A stretch of 64,000 nt of DNA from Atrina japonica (Eukaryota; Mollusca; Bivalvia; Pterioida; Pinnidae): contig BROG01000073.1 in NCBI GenBank assembly GCA_030159075.1, positions 379,001 to 443,000 on the forward strand. Direction: 5' to 3'. Numbering within the stretch: position 1 is the first letter of the stretch; each line of letters begins with the position of its first letter. Below the pieces are notes generated by a model. That model was given only the letters and a program-made list of their open reading frames with translations, was not told the DNA's origin and searched no databases. Below are positions 28,601-43,600 of the stretch, one piece after another. The position numbers and the translations under genes are program-made.

Positions 28601-31600
28601 CTGTACATTGTTAGATAGGATTGTGATTAAAACGCAGACAAATATTTTAGTTTGGTGTGTTTGTTGTATTTTATCATATTTAACATCACTTATATCACGT
28701 ATGTGTACTGATAATGCACATATACATCACTACTATGTTACCTGTCAAATCATCATTAAATTCATTATGCCATTATAACTGTAACACCAATGACCTCAAT
28801 CCTTGTCATTATACAGTAACTGCAATTGTCAAACAATGAAATGCTTAAGATTGAGTGTCGATTTGTTTAAGTAACACTTTCCAAAACTTTCCCACCTTCA
28901 AAGACTGTGGCACAATCCTTATCAGTTGAAGGTCACATGGTATAGATATAATGTAAACGATGTATTTTTATTATGCAGTTTCTGATGCAGTCTTGAATCA
29001 CAATGATATCGTAACTTGGAAGATCATTATTTTGTCACTTGGTCATGTACTCAGTGCATTACGCACACACAAGATCACATTTAATAGTTCTATTAAGTGT
29101 AATTATAAATGGGTGTTTGGAGTAGGCCCCTAGATTATCCAATGAAGAAAGTTGAAATACAATGATAAAATGGGGAAATGCAGATATATAAGTTAGATAT
29201 TTGACTGAAATAGGTTGATGCAGTGGATAGGTCGAGGTCACAACTTTGAAGAAAAAATATATCGCCCTATAGGCCATAAAATACGATAATTTCTTTAAAT
29301 GTGTACACTTGATTTTCGGACAAGTCCTTTTTTTATTTGGAAAAGTAGATTTCAATACTACCCATCCTGCAGGACAAGCGGAGATTGTTGGCCCCTGTCT
29401 AAGTGACATGACTAAGTCCATTGAAATTATTTCATATTAAGTTATATAGATTCCACCCACCAGGGAGGGTTACCTGTTTTAAAATAGGTCCAAACTATTG
29501 CCTTCTCATTATGCCTTGGTTTATTTTCAGTAATGTATGTGAAGCTTCCAAGTTGGGTTAAAACTATACCACCAAATGAGTTAGATGAAGAGGATCATAA
29601 TAACATTGATCAAGATGATGTCATACTTCCTGTGGACTCTGCCCAGAACAAACCGACATCAATTGTTAATGCTGTCCAGGAAAATACAGTATTACGCAGA
29701 AGTATGAGACAACAGAAAAAGAAAAGACCTGATTTCCCACGTATCATTATAAAGCCTATTCCTCCACCACCAAAAGAAGGTACTTGTTTAAAAATAACAA
29801 AAAATATTCATTTTGGTTCTGTTAAATATTTTAGAATTGCTTTCTTCTAAAATTAAAAACTCTAAAATTAAAATTAAAAAAGCATTGATAGAACACCTTA
29901 ACTGAATTTTATTTCCTACAGCCAAACTTTGAGAGTAATTCTATGTAAAGACCAAAGAATTATTTAAGTGCTGAGAAATGGTATGTCACAGAATACGCTC
30001 ATATTTACTATATATGTTTATTATAGAATACTTAAACATAATATTGATTTTAAAATTGAAAAAAATATATATTGTTGCCATGGCAACAAAGATGATTTTT
30101 CACAAGATTTGTCCTCTTACCCATATAGAAAAAGGCATTTTTGCATAGTTTCAACATTTTTTATTTTTATTTAACATACAAGATATATCAATAATGTAAA
30201 TATTTTATTTGAATCACCTTTGATTAGACATTCAATACAATAAAATCCAAAGTGATAATCAGTACAGAAAGTATTTTGCCTAACAACTTAAAGATAGGGG
30301 TTTCTGCAATTATCCAATTAGAAGAATTTTATGATTTTGTGATTTTTCAAGACTTTATCCCCCAAAAATGCAGCATAGACATTTTAAGATACTTTGACCT
30401 AAAGTTTGAATAAGTCTTATAGAACAATATATTATAAAATTAGAGCGGGTATTTTTTTCGTTTCTTAGCAACAGTTACTCAAAGTTTGGCTATTTTAAGA
30501 ATTTTTAACGTATATAGTTCAACTAAATTTCTCCTATCATTTCAAATCTTCATAATATTTTTAAATCTAACTTTCAAATATAGTAAATAACAACTGTCGA
30601 GATCAAAATATATATATAATTTCATTATATACTGTATTAGCAATATAATATACCTAAATATACCTTACCCCCAGATTTCCGCGTCCGTTCAAATCAGGAC
30701 TCCGACATTGTCTCTTTTCGAACCGATTTTATAGCATCTCGTAAATCTTAATTTTTACAAAAAATATGCTATTTGATTGTCATTTGATAATATTTAGGGA
30801 CACCTATGATCATATACAATAATTATATTCAGTTTATCTTAAGTCAACAAGCTTTAGATTAGTGCAAATTGACCTGACATCTCAACTCCGCCACTGAAAT
30901 CCGACTACTAATTTTAGTGTGCTTTCATCAGCCAAAATCTAGGAAATCTAAAACGAACCAAAATTTGAGTAACTTTTTACTGAAAATAATTCAGAACGAT
31001 GTCCTTAATTATCATTGAAAAGATTACTTAAATAGAATTAGAACTGGGTGAGAAATCAATGATTATTTATTTCAAATCCGCCGCTAATTGAATCCGAAAA
31101 CACTATACTATCAGGAATCCGACATTAGCATCTTTTCGATCCGACTCTGTAGTATTATTAAGCGATTACAAATTATGATTGCTAACGAAAAATAAGTGAT
31201 TTTAGTGTCATTTAATGGTATATTTAGAAGGATATTATTATAAACGATTGTGATATATACTTTACTTAAAGTTTAAGTATAACAAATTAACTTAAATCGA
31301 TCCAATACCTCGACTCCGCCGTCGAATCCGACTACTAAATTTAGTGTGCCAACATAAGACAATGTCACGTAAATCGAGTCCAAAATAATTTTGTATAATT
31401 TTCTACTGTGAATGATGTAAAATACCGTAATAAAGATATACTGCAATTATTGTGTTCTTTGAATAAGTATTGAGGAAGAAATCGACAATTATTTGTTCGA
31501 TTCCGCCGATTCTAGAATCCGACTCCGCCTCTGACTACTACTTTTAGTGACCGCCTTAATCAACGTGAGATAGACGCTCTAGTTTATTGCAAACGTATCA

Positions 31601-34600
31601 TGGTTATTTTTAAGCGCATAACTGACCACGATTTCGGCTGTATTGACAGAGTGGAAACGGAAAACATTCAAATTCCGGTTTGAGAAAACGGGTAGCGATA
31701 GATTTGGACGTAAAAAAAAAAAAAAACCTAAAAATTGGTCGTATTTACGAGTGATTTGGTTGCATTATGGATCTATGTTTATTGCAAGTACGATTTCTTG
31801 TATCCACATTTAGTACCGTGTTCACATAAGCTGTTCATTTCCAATTTTCTTAAGAGTTCTCTTTTGGCACGGATAACAAATTACGTTGATGTTGTCCAAG
31901 GAATTATTAATTAGTAACAAAAATACCCACTGAGATATTTTGCTGTTCGTTTCTACTAATGTTACTAAAGTCACTAGAGATAAATGAGCGATTTCCTATG
32001 CTGCGTTTTTACAGAGGCCTGATTTAAATTTGCATGGAATTTCCCTATATTAACCTAAAAAACCAACTTTCAACAGGTCTTTTTTAAAAATGGAGGCATT
32101 ACGATCCCCGATATTTTCTACCTTGTTATATAAACATGTTAAGATCAATAATTAATACAAAAAACTGCTGTCAAAACTGACAAATATCACATTTCATGAA
32201 ATTTACGTAATATGGCTATTTCCATTAGGTTACCATATTCAATATAGATAAATGACCGTTGCTATGGTAACGAGGAAGTTTTACTGGGAAAAAATTGTAA
32301 GGTTTTGTTACTCTCATGCAAGGCTATCATTGTGACCAGCTGCTTTCAAAATTTGCGATATACCATTTCTGACCAATTTTGGTCTTTATATAGAATTACT
32401 CTTAATAGCTTTTGTGACTGGTTAGTTTTAAAGTTTTCATGGTGTTAATTATAACACAAGTTTAAAAGGACATGGAAAGAACTACACATCTATTTTCATA
32501 TTTACTCATTTATTTCCACATTTACCATCATGTTTCAAATGACATCAATACAATGTTGATTTTTTATGTAGAAGAGAAAGCTGAGAAGGATGTGAGTAAT
32601 AACAAAATAGAAAATGGTGTACAGAATAGCTCAGATGACAATAAAAGTGATACTTCTGAAAATAAATCACCTGGTCTGACTGGTTTCCAGAAAACACAGA
32701 CAATGAGAGAAATGTTAGCTGGTATTCCAGGAATAAGTATGAAGGTATCATTGGTTTTTACCATAATTTGTGAATTTACACCAAGAATATATATACCAAG
32801 TGTTTATTTTTTCAGTGTGTGTGTTGTTTTAGGAGATGGTGATATTTAGATATGTATATTGCTGTTAACTTTTTATATTTTTGATTTGTCAATAATAAGA
32901 AAAATAATGTACAGATTTCAACTAAAATGGTGGGAGTATCCCCTAGGAGTAGGGCTTTTTTTGACAACAAAACTGTAATATGTTTGGTCATATTTAAACT
33001 CATACATACACATACTGTGACATACACATACTGTGACATCATGTAAGGAAGCCTCTGGTCAAGGAATTGCGGTTTTAATCAGTATGCCTCCCACCTCTCA
33101 GTGCTGGTTCAAGCCCTAATGAAACTTGACTGATAATGTCAGGATGTTTGGCAGTTCATTTGTACAAGACTTATGCTCATTTCCCAGATACAATGTAATC
33201 AGACTATCTCCTCCACCTGGCTGCTTCAATATACATGTAATTGTTATGTGTGGTGTAAAATAACAGTAAAACAAAAAGAAATATTCATAAAGATTATGTA
33301 TTATTTCAATGATTGTTTTTTTTTTTTTTTTTTTTTTTTAACTACAGCCAAGAAAGAGTCGGCATAGGAAATTGAGTCATGCTGCTCAAATTGCACAGAC
33401 AAAAGAAGGATGTATTGATTTGGAAACTCCAGACTCTATCTTAGTCAACACTAATCTTAGGGTAAGTAGAAGATGTACAAGATGGATATGAGGGTAAATA
33501 AATATATCAAGTAATTTATGTAACACTATTCAGTCCTGGGATAGTATGTGTGGTGCTTGACTCTTGAGGTTGGGACCCAGTAAATGTATGTGAATCTTAC
33601 AATGATATATGTACCACTTAATTCCTAGGATAATATGTGTAGTACTTGACCCAGAGCATGAGATGTGGTAAATGTGTGTGAATCTTACAATGATATAAAG
33701 AGAACATGGTTTGTCTGGCTAACTCCTAGTTTTAGAGCTACAGATTTAGTGTTTTTCAGGATGTTTATACACAAAATGAAGGAGTGCATGTCCACAGGAT
33801 TTTGAGTCAAAATTAGTTATCAAGTGCAGGGTCATACTTCATTTGTGTCTTACAGACAAAACAAAAAAGCTTTGTCAATAGTTATCAAGTGCAGGGTCAT
33901 ATGTCAATAGTTATCAAGTGCAGGGTCATACATCATTTGTGTCTTACAGACAAAACAAAAAAGCTTTGTCAATAGTTATCAAGTGCAGGGTCATATGTCA
34001 ATAGTTATCAAGTTCAGGGTCATACGTCATTTTATGTCTTACAGACAAAACAAAAAAGCTTTGTCAATAGTTATCAAGTGCAGGGTCATATGTCAATAGT
34101 TATCAAGTGCAGGGTCATACATCATTTGTGTCTTACAGACAAAACAAAAAAGCTTTGTCAATAGTTATCAAGTGCAGGGTCATATGTCAATAGTTATCAA
34201 GTGCAGGGTCATACATCATTTGTGTCTTACAGACAAAACAAAAAAGCTTTGTCAATAGTTATCAAGTGCAGGGTCATATGTCAGTAGTTATCAAGTGCAG
34301 GGTCATATACATTTTTAGTTTATTATTTTTATGGGTTGTTATTACATAACAACCTTTTACAGGGTTCGAAAAATCCACTCGCCCGCTCGCATTGGCAAGT
34401 AAGAAATCGTTTCGGGCGAGTAAATTTTGACAATGAACTCGCCTGTTTGGCGGGTAGGCCCACTAACACCGTACTGAAAATCCGGATTCCCGTTTAAGTT
34501 TTGAAAGTGATCATTGCCTTCTATATTTAGTTCAAAATGCATTACAAAAACAATTAGAAACTTAAATAATTATTTAATTGACAATAAAACATGTTAGTCT

Positions 34601-37600
34601 TTACCTCATGGCTGAAAATGTCACAGAACACATCGTGTATTGACTGCTAGTACTTGCAGTTTGTGGAGGAAGTGGAAGTTGGATGTGTGTAGATAAAGAA
34701 CCAATACTGAACGGACCTGAATTTCTGAATTTGGTAAAATAATCATAACACTATACAATGTTTCAAAAAAGTTTTAAAATCTGAATTAAATGTAAGTGAA
34801 TGATAAAAGTAAAAGAAAGTTATTATAAATAAAAGTTTTAATGAAATACATAGAAATGGATGGCTATTGTTTTCATCTAACAATAGTGAAAACTTACTTC
34901 TGTAACTTACATTGATTTAAAGACATGTCTGGTAGTAGCAACATCATAAAATAGTAATAATAGTAATTGATAATAGTAATAATAATGATGCATTTACAGT
35001 TAATTTAGATGTAAATGCATCATTCAGAGACAATACATTGTATATATTGTATAAACATTTATCTATTAAAATAACAATAAATTTAAAAAACACAAAATTA
35101 AATAAAATATTATTTTCTTTGCGGGCAACCAGATTTTCTTGGCGGCAACCAAAATTTCAGTCGAGAATTTGAATTCTAAAAACTTAATATGAGAGCATAC
35201 AAAAGTTATGGTTTTTCCTTTGTAATAAGTACTTGATTAGAAAAAAAATGACAATTTATAAAAAAAAAAAATATCTAATCTGTTAAATTATATACATGTA
35301 AGATCTATTTACTTTGAAAAAGATTTTATACACTCTTAACATATCCACTTTGAATTACTACGGTTTCATAGTTTGGCATTTTTTACCAATTTTTCGAACC
35401 CTGTATTATAGGTTTACTTCGACTTTTCGTCGAGGGCTATCCTGTTAGCAGTGAAGAGGTCATGGAGGTTGCATTTGTAAAATATAATCCAACTCAAGAA
35501 TTCAACTTTTACAGAAAAGTCAAATATTTTGGTGTAAATGAAATTAAATCAAGTTTGAATAATCATTAAATGAAATACCACATAATTCTACTCACTTCTG
35601 CCTCTCGAAATTATACAATATGATTTGTAGTTAGTTTCAACCAAACGTCATCAATTTATTTATAAATATGGAATTCGGCTATATAAGATTTGAGTGATGT
35701 TGAGCCTGCCTTTAAAAACTGCAGTATTACTCTGCCATTCATCATATCAATACAAGCATACAGTGATGTAAATAGAAATAATTACATATTGCTGATACCA
35801 ACACGAAGCTAGAAAAATATCTATTGAACTCTCAAGAACATGTATGTTTTCTAGTTCATGGAAAAAGGAAAATAAAAGCAGAATAGAGGAATAGCATCAA
35901 GTAGGAGGTCCTTGTTATGCAAATGGCGTGTGGAATTCATAATGAATATGTTCCTGTCCATTTTGAAAACTATGAAATTGACATGTTTTTCAATTAATCG
36001 CTATACATAACCTGCCTTAATGAGATTCCCTGTGCATATTTCCTTTATTTATACACCCTATATGGTGACCACAAGCCTTACATAAGTAGCGACTGCTCAA
36101 CTTCAGCACACCGTCACTTGTTTGGTTTGATATCACAAAGGATGGTAACTCAAACATTGAATGTTACAATTTCCAGTTCTCGTTTCTGTGGAAGTCGTGG
36201 AAAAATCGCCATGTCTATTGTCCGGTGTTTACACGACATTTATCACAACTTTTGAAGATAATCACAATTAGATTAGGATGTATAAACCTAAACTTTTTGT
36301 GTGATTGATTTGTTCATAATGGATTTCAAACAGAAACAATGTCTTTAACATTGCCGAAAGCGTTGATGTGTATAAGTGAAATTGGTGATAGATTGTTTTG
36401 CTACATCGTGACTTTAGGCCCGAATTATGTTGATGAAAAACTATTTCTTTAACATTAAACACTGGGTAAACTGTCTTTTTTACCCTGTACAGTTCTTTAT
36501 ATTAATTGCTACAAGATAGAGAACGTTGTTTGGATGTTTATTTAGTTTAAGCATAGTATATGTTCACATACCACGGTAATATCCCTAAATAGGATTACTT
36601 TCCCTACAAGCTCTAAAATTTGTTTTAAATCACAGCCATTTTTGCAATGAAAAGATTTATTTTACCTGTTCCTATGGTCATGTTTGGTTTAAATTTAAGT
36701 AGGTTCCATAAATGCTCACGTTTTATATAGGAATGAGTGCTAATGCACGCCAGACAATATTTAAAGTTGGTGTGGAAACCGTACTTTTTTTTTTGTAGGT
36801 AAAATGGGCACAAAAAAAATCGCTTAAAACGGGAGCAGAAAGTTCGGCCTAGAGCGGAAGATACAAGAAATAAAATTTAGAATGTTAATTTTGAATTTAT
36901 TTTGAAGCAGGAAATTTAATTTCTTTTTCTTTTTTTTTTTAGATCTACATTGATTTGATTTATATCCATTTCATTAAGTTAGATAGAAGTAGTCACTGTA
37001 GTTTGATTCCCATGGCTATTTTGCCAAAATAACAACCCATTTCAGTACTGTCAGTACTTTGATTTTTGCAAGAAATTTGATTATTAGTCTCCTATCAGGG
37101 AAATTGAAAGAGGAAGGGGAGTGGGGGTGACTATATCTTTTGTGTACATTGATTTATCTGGTTACTGTTTTTGTTAAATCTTTGTAATTGGGCACCATTC
37201 ATTGATAATGGTTTGACAAGTAGGGGACTTGTATTGACAAACTCTGAGAGTGCTTATTTTAGTGAAGTATTTGTACCGTTGAACTTTTTCAGTAGTTATT
37301 TGTTTATCTTAAATCTTTGTTACAACTTTTTTCCTAGAATTCTATTAAATTTGTTACAACTCATTTTAAGAGCTATACCAGAAAAAGGGGTCTCCTGATG
37401 GCAGAACGCCTATAAAATTTAGGGGTACTACCAATGAATTTTTAATTAAAAATTACTTTACATTTTGGGTACCCCCCAACAAATTTAAATTAGAATTAAG
37501 ATGTGTTTCTATATATGTTATAATGGATAAGTTTAAATCCTATATAGTTTTAGCCCTTTAAAACTATGCATGTTAGTAGCGTAACAATACCTCGATAAAA

Positions 37601-40600
37601 CAAAATATTGTGATTTTATTTCTGATGATAAGATATCCTAGTATTGTGTTAAGTTTGTTACACCTCATTTTCCTAGTATTGTTTAAGTTTGTTACAAGTC
37701 ATTTTTTCTAGTCTTGTGTTCTGTATTTTCAGGCTTTGATTGGTAAATACACATTTCAAATGTTACCACAACACTACCAGTACAAATTGCTGCATTTATT
37801 ACCTGAGTGTGATCGAATTATTGAAAATGAAAACAAATTTAGGTAAGATGAAAATTTTGTCAATAGTTTAACATCTTTCAGCTGTACAATTTAAACAATC
37901 TAACAATCTGTTAGCAGCAGAGTCCTTCATTAATGTTATCACACTGAAGACTAATCATAAATAACAATTTTTATTGGTTACTCCCTTACCATATAGATTC
38001 CTTATGATGAGAGCTTTCATTTGATATCTAGACTTTTGAGCTAGTGACCTTGATCTTGTACTTTGACTTACTTTTCAAAAACTTTAACCTTGGCTATTTC
38101 TTTTAAATCATGAAGGCTAGGGGTTTGATATTTCTCATATAGATTTCTTATGACCAGAGTTTTTATTTGGTACCTTGACATTTGACTTACTGACCTTGAC
38201 TTTGAACTTTGGCCTACTATTCAAAAACTTTATCCTTGGCTATATCTTTTAACCATAAGGGATAGTGTTTTGATATATCACATATATATTTCTTATGAGC
38301 CTACATTTGATACCTTGATTTTGACCTAGTGAACTTGACCTTAAACTTTGACATACTTTTCAAAAATTTTAACCTGAGCTGAAGGTATAAAAATTTTACC
38401 ATTCATTTTACATTAAAGTGATATGAGCTGTTGTGGGTGAAAAATTTTACATGCCCATTTTATGTGATATTCTGTCTCGTATATATTCCAAAGAGACCAT
38501 CTGATGGTTAGAATAACAAATGCATGTGTAAAATTGCAACAATCTTGCCGAACGTAATCTGTAATATCAGTTATTTTTTGTCCGCCATACTTTGAGCATT
38601 GCAAATTAACTTTTGGTAATTTTTTACAAAGATTACCCATTGACCAATAAACACAGTAAATATACATTTTATTCTCATTACCCTTTGCGTTTATTTTCGT
38701 ACATCATCATTTCATACCTAAATCAGGCAAAGTTTGTCTTTTTTGTTGTTTCAAAACATTCGTTTCTGAAATTGTCCACATGCCGGGTAAATCAGGGGAA
38801 CCGACCCATTTTTAACTCGTTCCATCGCCTTTTCGGCTTTATCATTCTCGACACATATAATCATGGACTGCCCAACTCCACCGGGCATGGTGGTACGTTT
38901 GTAATACATGAGGTATTCATACTTTTCACAGTTATGTTGTTTTGATTTTGTCAACGTCAGCGTTTAGGGTAACATTAAAGATAGGAAAAATTTCTTTTAG
39001 TTACCTGATATATTTATTCATATATTCATCCGATTCTCCTCAGGTATTTAAAATAGCGTTGAAAAGCATATATTTTACATAATACATACACTCTCAAATA
39101 AAAATCACATCGTATATTTTTAAAATAAATATAAAACACATAAAAATCGGCTGACTTTAACAGAGTTCTAGCGTGTGAAGGACTGAGATCCCCTGACCGA
39201 ATTACGAAGTACATTTGATATTTGGAAAGAGTTTATCTTAAAGGTTATTGCATACGGAAATACAGCTGGATTTTTTAAGGTACAGGAAAACTTAATTTCT
39301 AATAAAACAAATAACCTCGAAAAGAAGATTTTTTACAACGTTTTACGTGTTTGATAATGTATTTAAACACACATTTTATCATAATCTCGATTATATGTCA
39401 GCAAACAAAAATAATCATTGTGACAGCTTATATTGCTTTAAAACCGGACAGCTGTGGATCAAATATCTATTTTGAAAATTTATACTCATTTTGGCAAGCT
39501 TTGTAGTCTTTTGAAAACTCTTGTTCTCTTGTGCAGCAATCACTATCACAGATGTTATAAATGTAATCATTCCAATTCAGTTTTTTTTATATTTAGAAAC
39601 AAAGTGGAAAATGACTCAAGGTAAAGGACAAATCAAGTAACTGGAAAATATATCTATTCTTAATATGCCTAAATATAATCAATCTTAATACAAACCTGGT
39701 CATGACCTGTTGTTTTGATAACATATGATTATATTAAACATATCTGATTATAATGACTTATGTAACATAAGTGTATTAATCCATTAAAAATGTACAAATA
39801 ATCCATTAAAATGTACAAATGCCAACATTGTTTACTTTGGCAAAATCAAGTGTGACCCTGCCTACTTTTAAACAGGACTGTGGTTTTAAAAACATACATT
39901 TAGCTGACATCAATGCAGTTGGTTGAGGAAGGTTTACTTGCTTCTAACTACACTTGCTTGGCATGTTTTTAGCACATGCTGTGCTTCAGATATTAGAATG
40001 GATATATGTAAAATTTGTTGATGTGGAGTTAGCATATTTGTTATGCTAATATTGTAATTTTCAAGATGCCAAATATTACCAAAAATATTGCTGTCTTATT
40101 CTATGAAAGTCTAAAATTTCTATTACTATTATAAATGTATCATTATTTAGTAACATGGAGCAAAATTTGTTCTCTGATAGGTATTGTCCCATATTCTTAA
40201 AGATGTTTTGGTATTTACAGGCTTAGTGGCACAGCATTTAATAATGAGTTTTTTGCCAAGGCATGTGAGGAGTGGAGGGAGAGATTAGCTGAGGGTAAGT
40301 CAGAATTATGGTCGTTCTTTAGGTCTTTTATTATGATAATCTTGTTTCATGAAGTTCTGATGTTTCCTCTTCATAGATTGAACATCAAGTTTGCCAGTCA
40401 GATATGTTCAGAAGGGATAACTAATTTGTTTAAGATTATATATTATAGTTGTAATTATAATACATCTTATGTATTTATTTAGATCATATATATGGTCTTG
40501 ATAGGACCCAAATACATTCTGATGCTTCATTTCAAAAAATATGAATACATTATTTAAGATGTCTGAAAATGACTTTTGAATGTGTCCCAAATACAGAATA

Positions 40601-43600
40601 TATAAGGTCATAAAGAAGAATGACCTGTTGATTTGTAATTTTGTAGACGGATGTCAGTAGAGACCTACATATTGTACATAACCTCAACTATTTGTAAATA
40701 AAAAAAGTGAAGAGTTTAAAAATTATCTTAAAATAGGAATTATAGCATTTATATATCTTTTTAAACAGTAGTCTAATTACTGATGTATATTTAATGGTTC
40801 CTAGCTCACGTTTATAAAATTAACACAAATTCAATATTTAATGTAACAAAGGGCAATTATTATTTGAAATGAAAAATCGTGGCCCTAAATTGTTATAATA
40901 TCGTCTCCATTTCAGGTGAATTTACACCAGAGAACCAGTTAAGATTAAAACAAGATGAAGAGAGAGAACAAAATAAGATTGATCCTTGGAAAGTAAGTAG
41001 TCTGTTAGGGCTTTTCTTCATCACTTTATTTGAATTTTTGTGTTACCACCCATTGATATCTGTAAAATGTCAAATCCAGGAATTGCACTTTTGATTTTAC
41101 CAAGGTTACCCATTTGAGGTGTTTTCATCAAGTGTTTTCACATACAAAAATATCCAGGTGATGTTTACTTTGACTTGTTTTTAGTACTGTAATGACCTAT
41201 AAAGACCTACAGAAGTCTCTCACCTCTAATCAGTGCAAGTTTAAGTCCCGCGGGAACCTAAGCTTATTTTGTGAGAAAGTTTGTCAGTTGTGGAAGGCTG
41301 ATGGTCTCTTCCCAGATACATTGAAACCAGGTTCTGTCCTCCACCAGTAAAAACTCTTGAGTGTGGCGTAAAACAAACAAACAAAAGGCAAAATGAATTG
41401 ATTGCATAATTTCAACTTAAATTTGCAATTAAAATGTAATTTGCATTTATTTTTGTAACATTATCAAGCATATCTATAATTTTGTAATCTTGTATCTGTA
41501 ATCTAGCATTTCATAGATTTAACAATTAAAATAAAAATGAATAAACAAAAGTCAAAATATTTGACATTTCAATATATGATGGACTCTCAGATTTTCTGTG
41601 TGGACCTTTAAGATATTAGAGTGGCAGTCCGATGGATTTGTCAAAGACTGAGAGGTACATCTCTGTTTACACCATTGTATCTGATGTTTTATTTTACTGT
41701 TTATTCTCTAGCTTAACCATGTTCTTTGGTTTTTAATGTAAAATGAAGTTGTGATTTTATTTTATTTATTATACAGGCAAAACATTTTGAGCCAGTTTGG
41801 GGCAAAAGGTGAGACTATTGTGTTGTAGATTATTTCATTCATACTAGTATAGAATATTTCAAGACAAAAATGATTATTAACTCACAATACAGAACATTAT
41901 ATTACTTTATGATACTTACCACCTGACACATTTATCTATAAAATTTGTAATTTGCTGTAATAAACCTTATTTTGATAGCACAATCTTTTTTTTTTTTTTA
42001 AATTTGAGGTCTGACAAAATTCTAGAATTTGATGGCTTTACTTTGTTTGATGAATCAGATTGTGGTCATATAATCCAAATTTTATTGTAATGTAAAGAAT
42101 AAGTTAAAATATTTTACTGTAAATATAGATTCAGCGGCTTTTTCCACATGTTTGTAAATTAGTTGAAGTAGGACTGATTTTAAGGTAAACTTGGTCATGC
42201 AGAATTTTGATGTTTTAAAGGCAGTTATCTTGTTGATAGTCAATTTCCTTCAAGTTTAGAAAGTACACCTGTTGGAAATCTGTTTGAATGATAATGACAG
42301 GGAAGCTCAATTTGTTATAAGAATCCCTTTGTCAGCTTTTATGTAGAATTAAATTTTTGACATTCTATTTTTGGGGATGTTTCACTATACATAAATGTTG
42401 TTAAACTATTAATCATTAGCTGTCATAGTGACTATGCATAGTTAACTTAGCTTCTATAGAGATATGTAAAGCATTTTTGAAAATTGTATGCAAGATTACA
42501 GGGTATGATGTTGAATAAAACTATGCCATTCTGTCATAACCAGGTATATTTTCCAAAAACCCTTAACTTAATGTTGAAAGTGTGTCATTTACAATGTAGA
42601 TTTTCTCCTAAGAAATTTTGGCACATAAAACACTGAAATCGCTTATGAGAATAAAGGAGTGTTGATATAGATATTACAAATTGATATGATAGAACAATAT
42701 ATGATCTTAATTGTATGAATTCTTTCCTTACAGAAACAGTGACTACAAGGTTCCAAAAGCAGATATTCTATCATTGCCACAAGTATCTTCATCTCCCAAG
42801 GTGAAATTAAACCAGCAAATCAGAAAGCCAACCCTTGTATCAACAATGTTGAAGCAAGAGAAAATTTTGCAAAATGTGAGCAGTGTCGGCTTTTCTGTGT
42901 CAGGACAGGCAAATCAAGGATTGTTAATGAAAGTGTCAAATGATAATTCAGAACATGGAAATGTTAAGGAGCTAGACATTGATACTGTTACTCATAGACA
43001 TTTGAAGAGGACAATGAGTGTGGAATCTCATGATGATGGGAGAGGTGATTTGAGTCCTCCAAAACGAAACAAATTATCAACTCAGATTTTGGAAAATCCT
43101 CCATCACCATGTAAAACAATAGTTCAAGTTTGCACTGCGAGTCAGATGGAAAATATTGCTAGAACTGTTGTTATATCAAATGCAAGTTCCAATGTTATCA
43201 CACAAAAACAAGTCTCATTATTGAACTCTTCATCTACCTCTATTTCTTCTTCACATGCACTGCAAAGTATCAGTTCTTCCTCAAAAAGCTCAGTGGTTCA
43301 TGTGGCCTCACCTGTAAGAAATGTGCCATCTCCCGTTGTAACAGTCAAATCTCCCACACAAACGAGAACACTTGCTCAAATCAGAGTTCAGAACGCAGCA
43401 AGGGCTGTTCAGAATCAGGGACAGACACGAACTTTGGCTCAAATTAAAGCAGAGACAAAGGCTAGGGTACAAATGAGGACTCAGCAGTTGAATCGTGGTA
43501 ATAACACACAAATATCCTCTGCTGTTCAAGTGGGTAGACAGGTACCAAATATTTTACAAGGTCGTCAGAGGCAGGTTATAAAATCTCCTTCCCCTGATGT

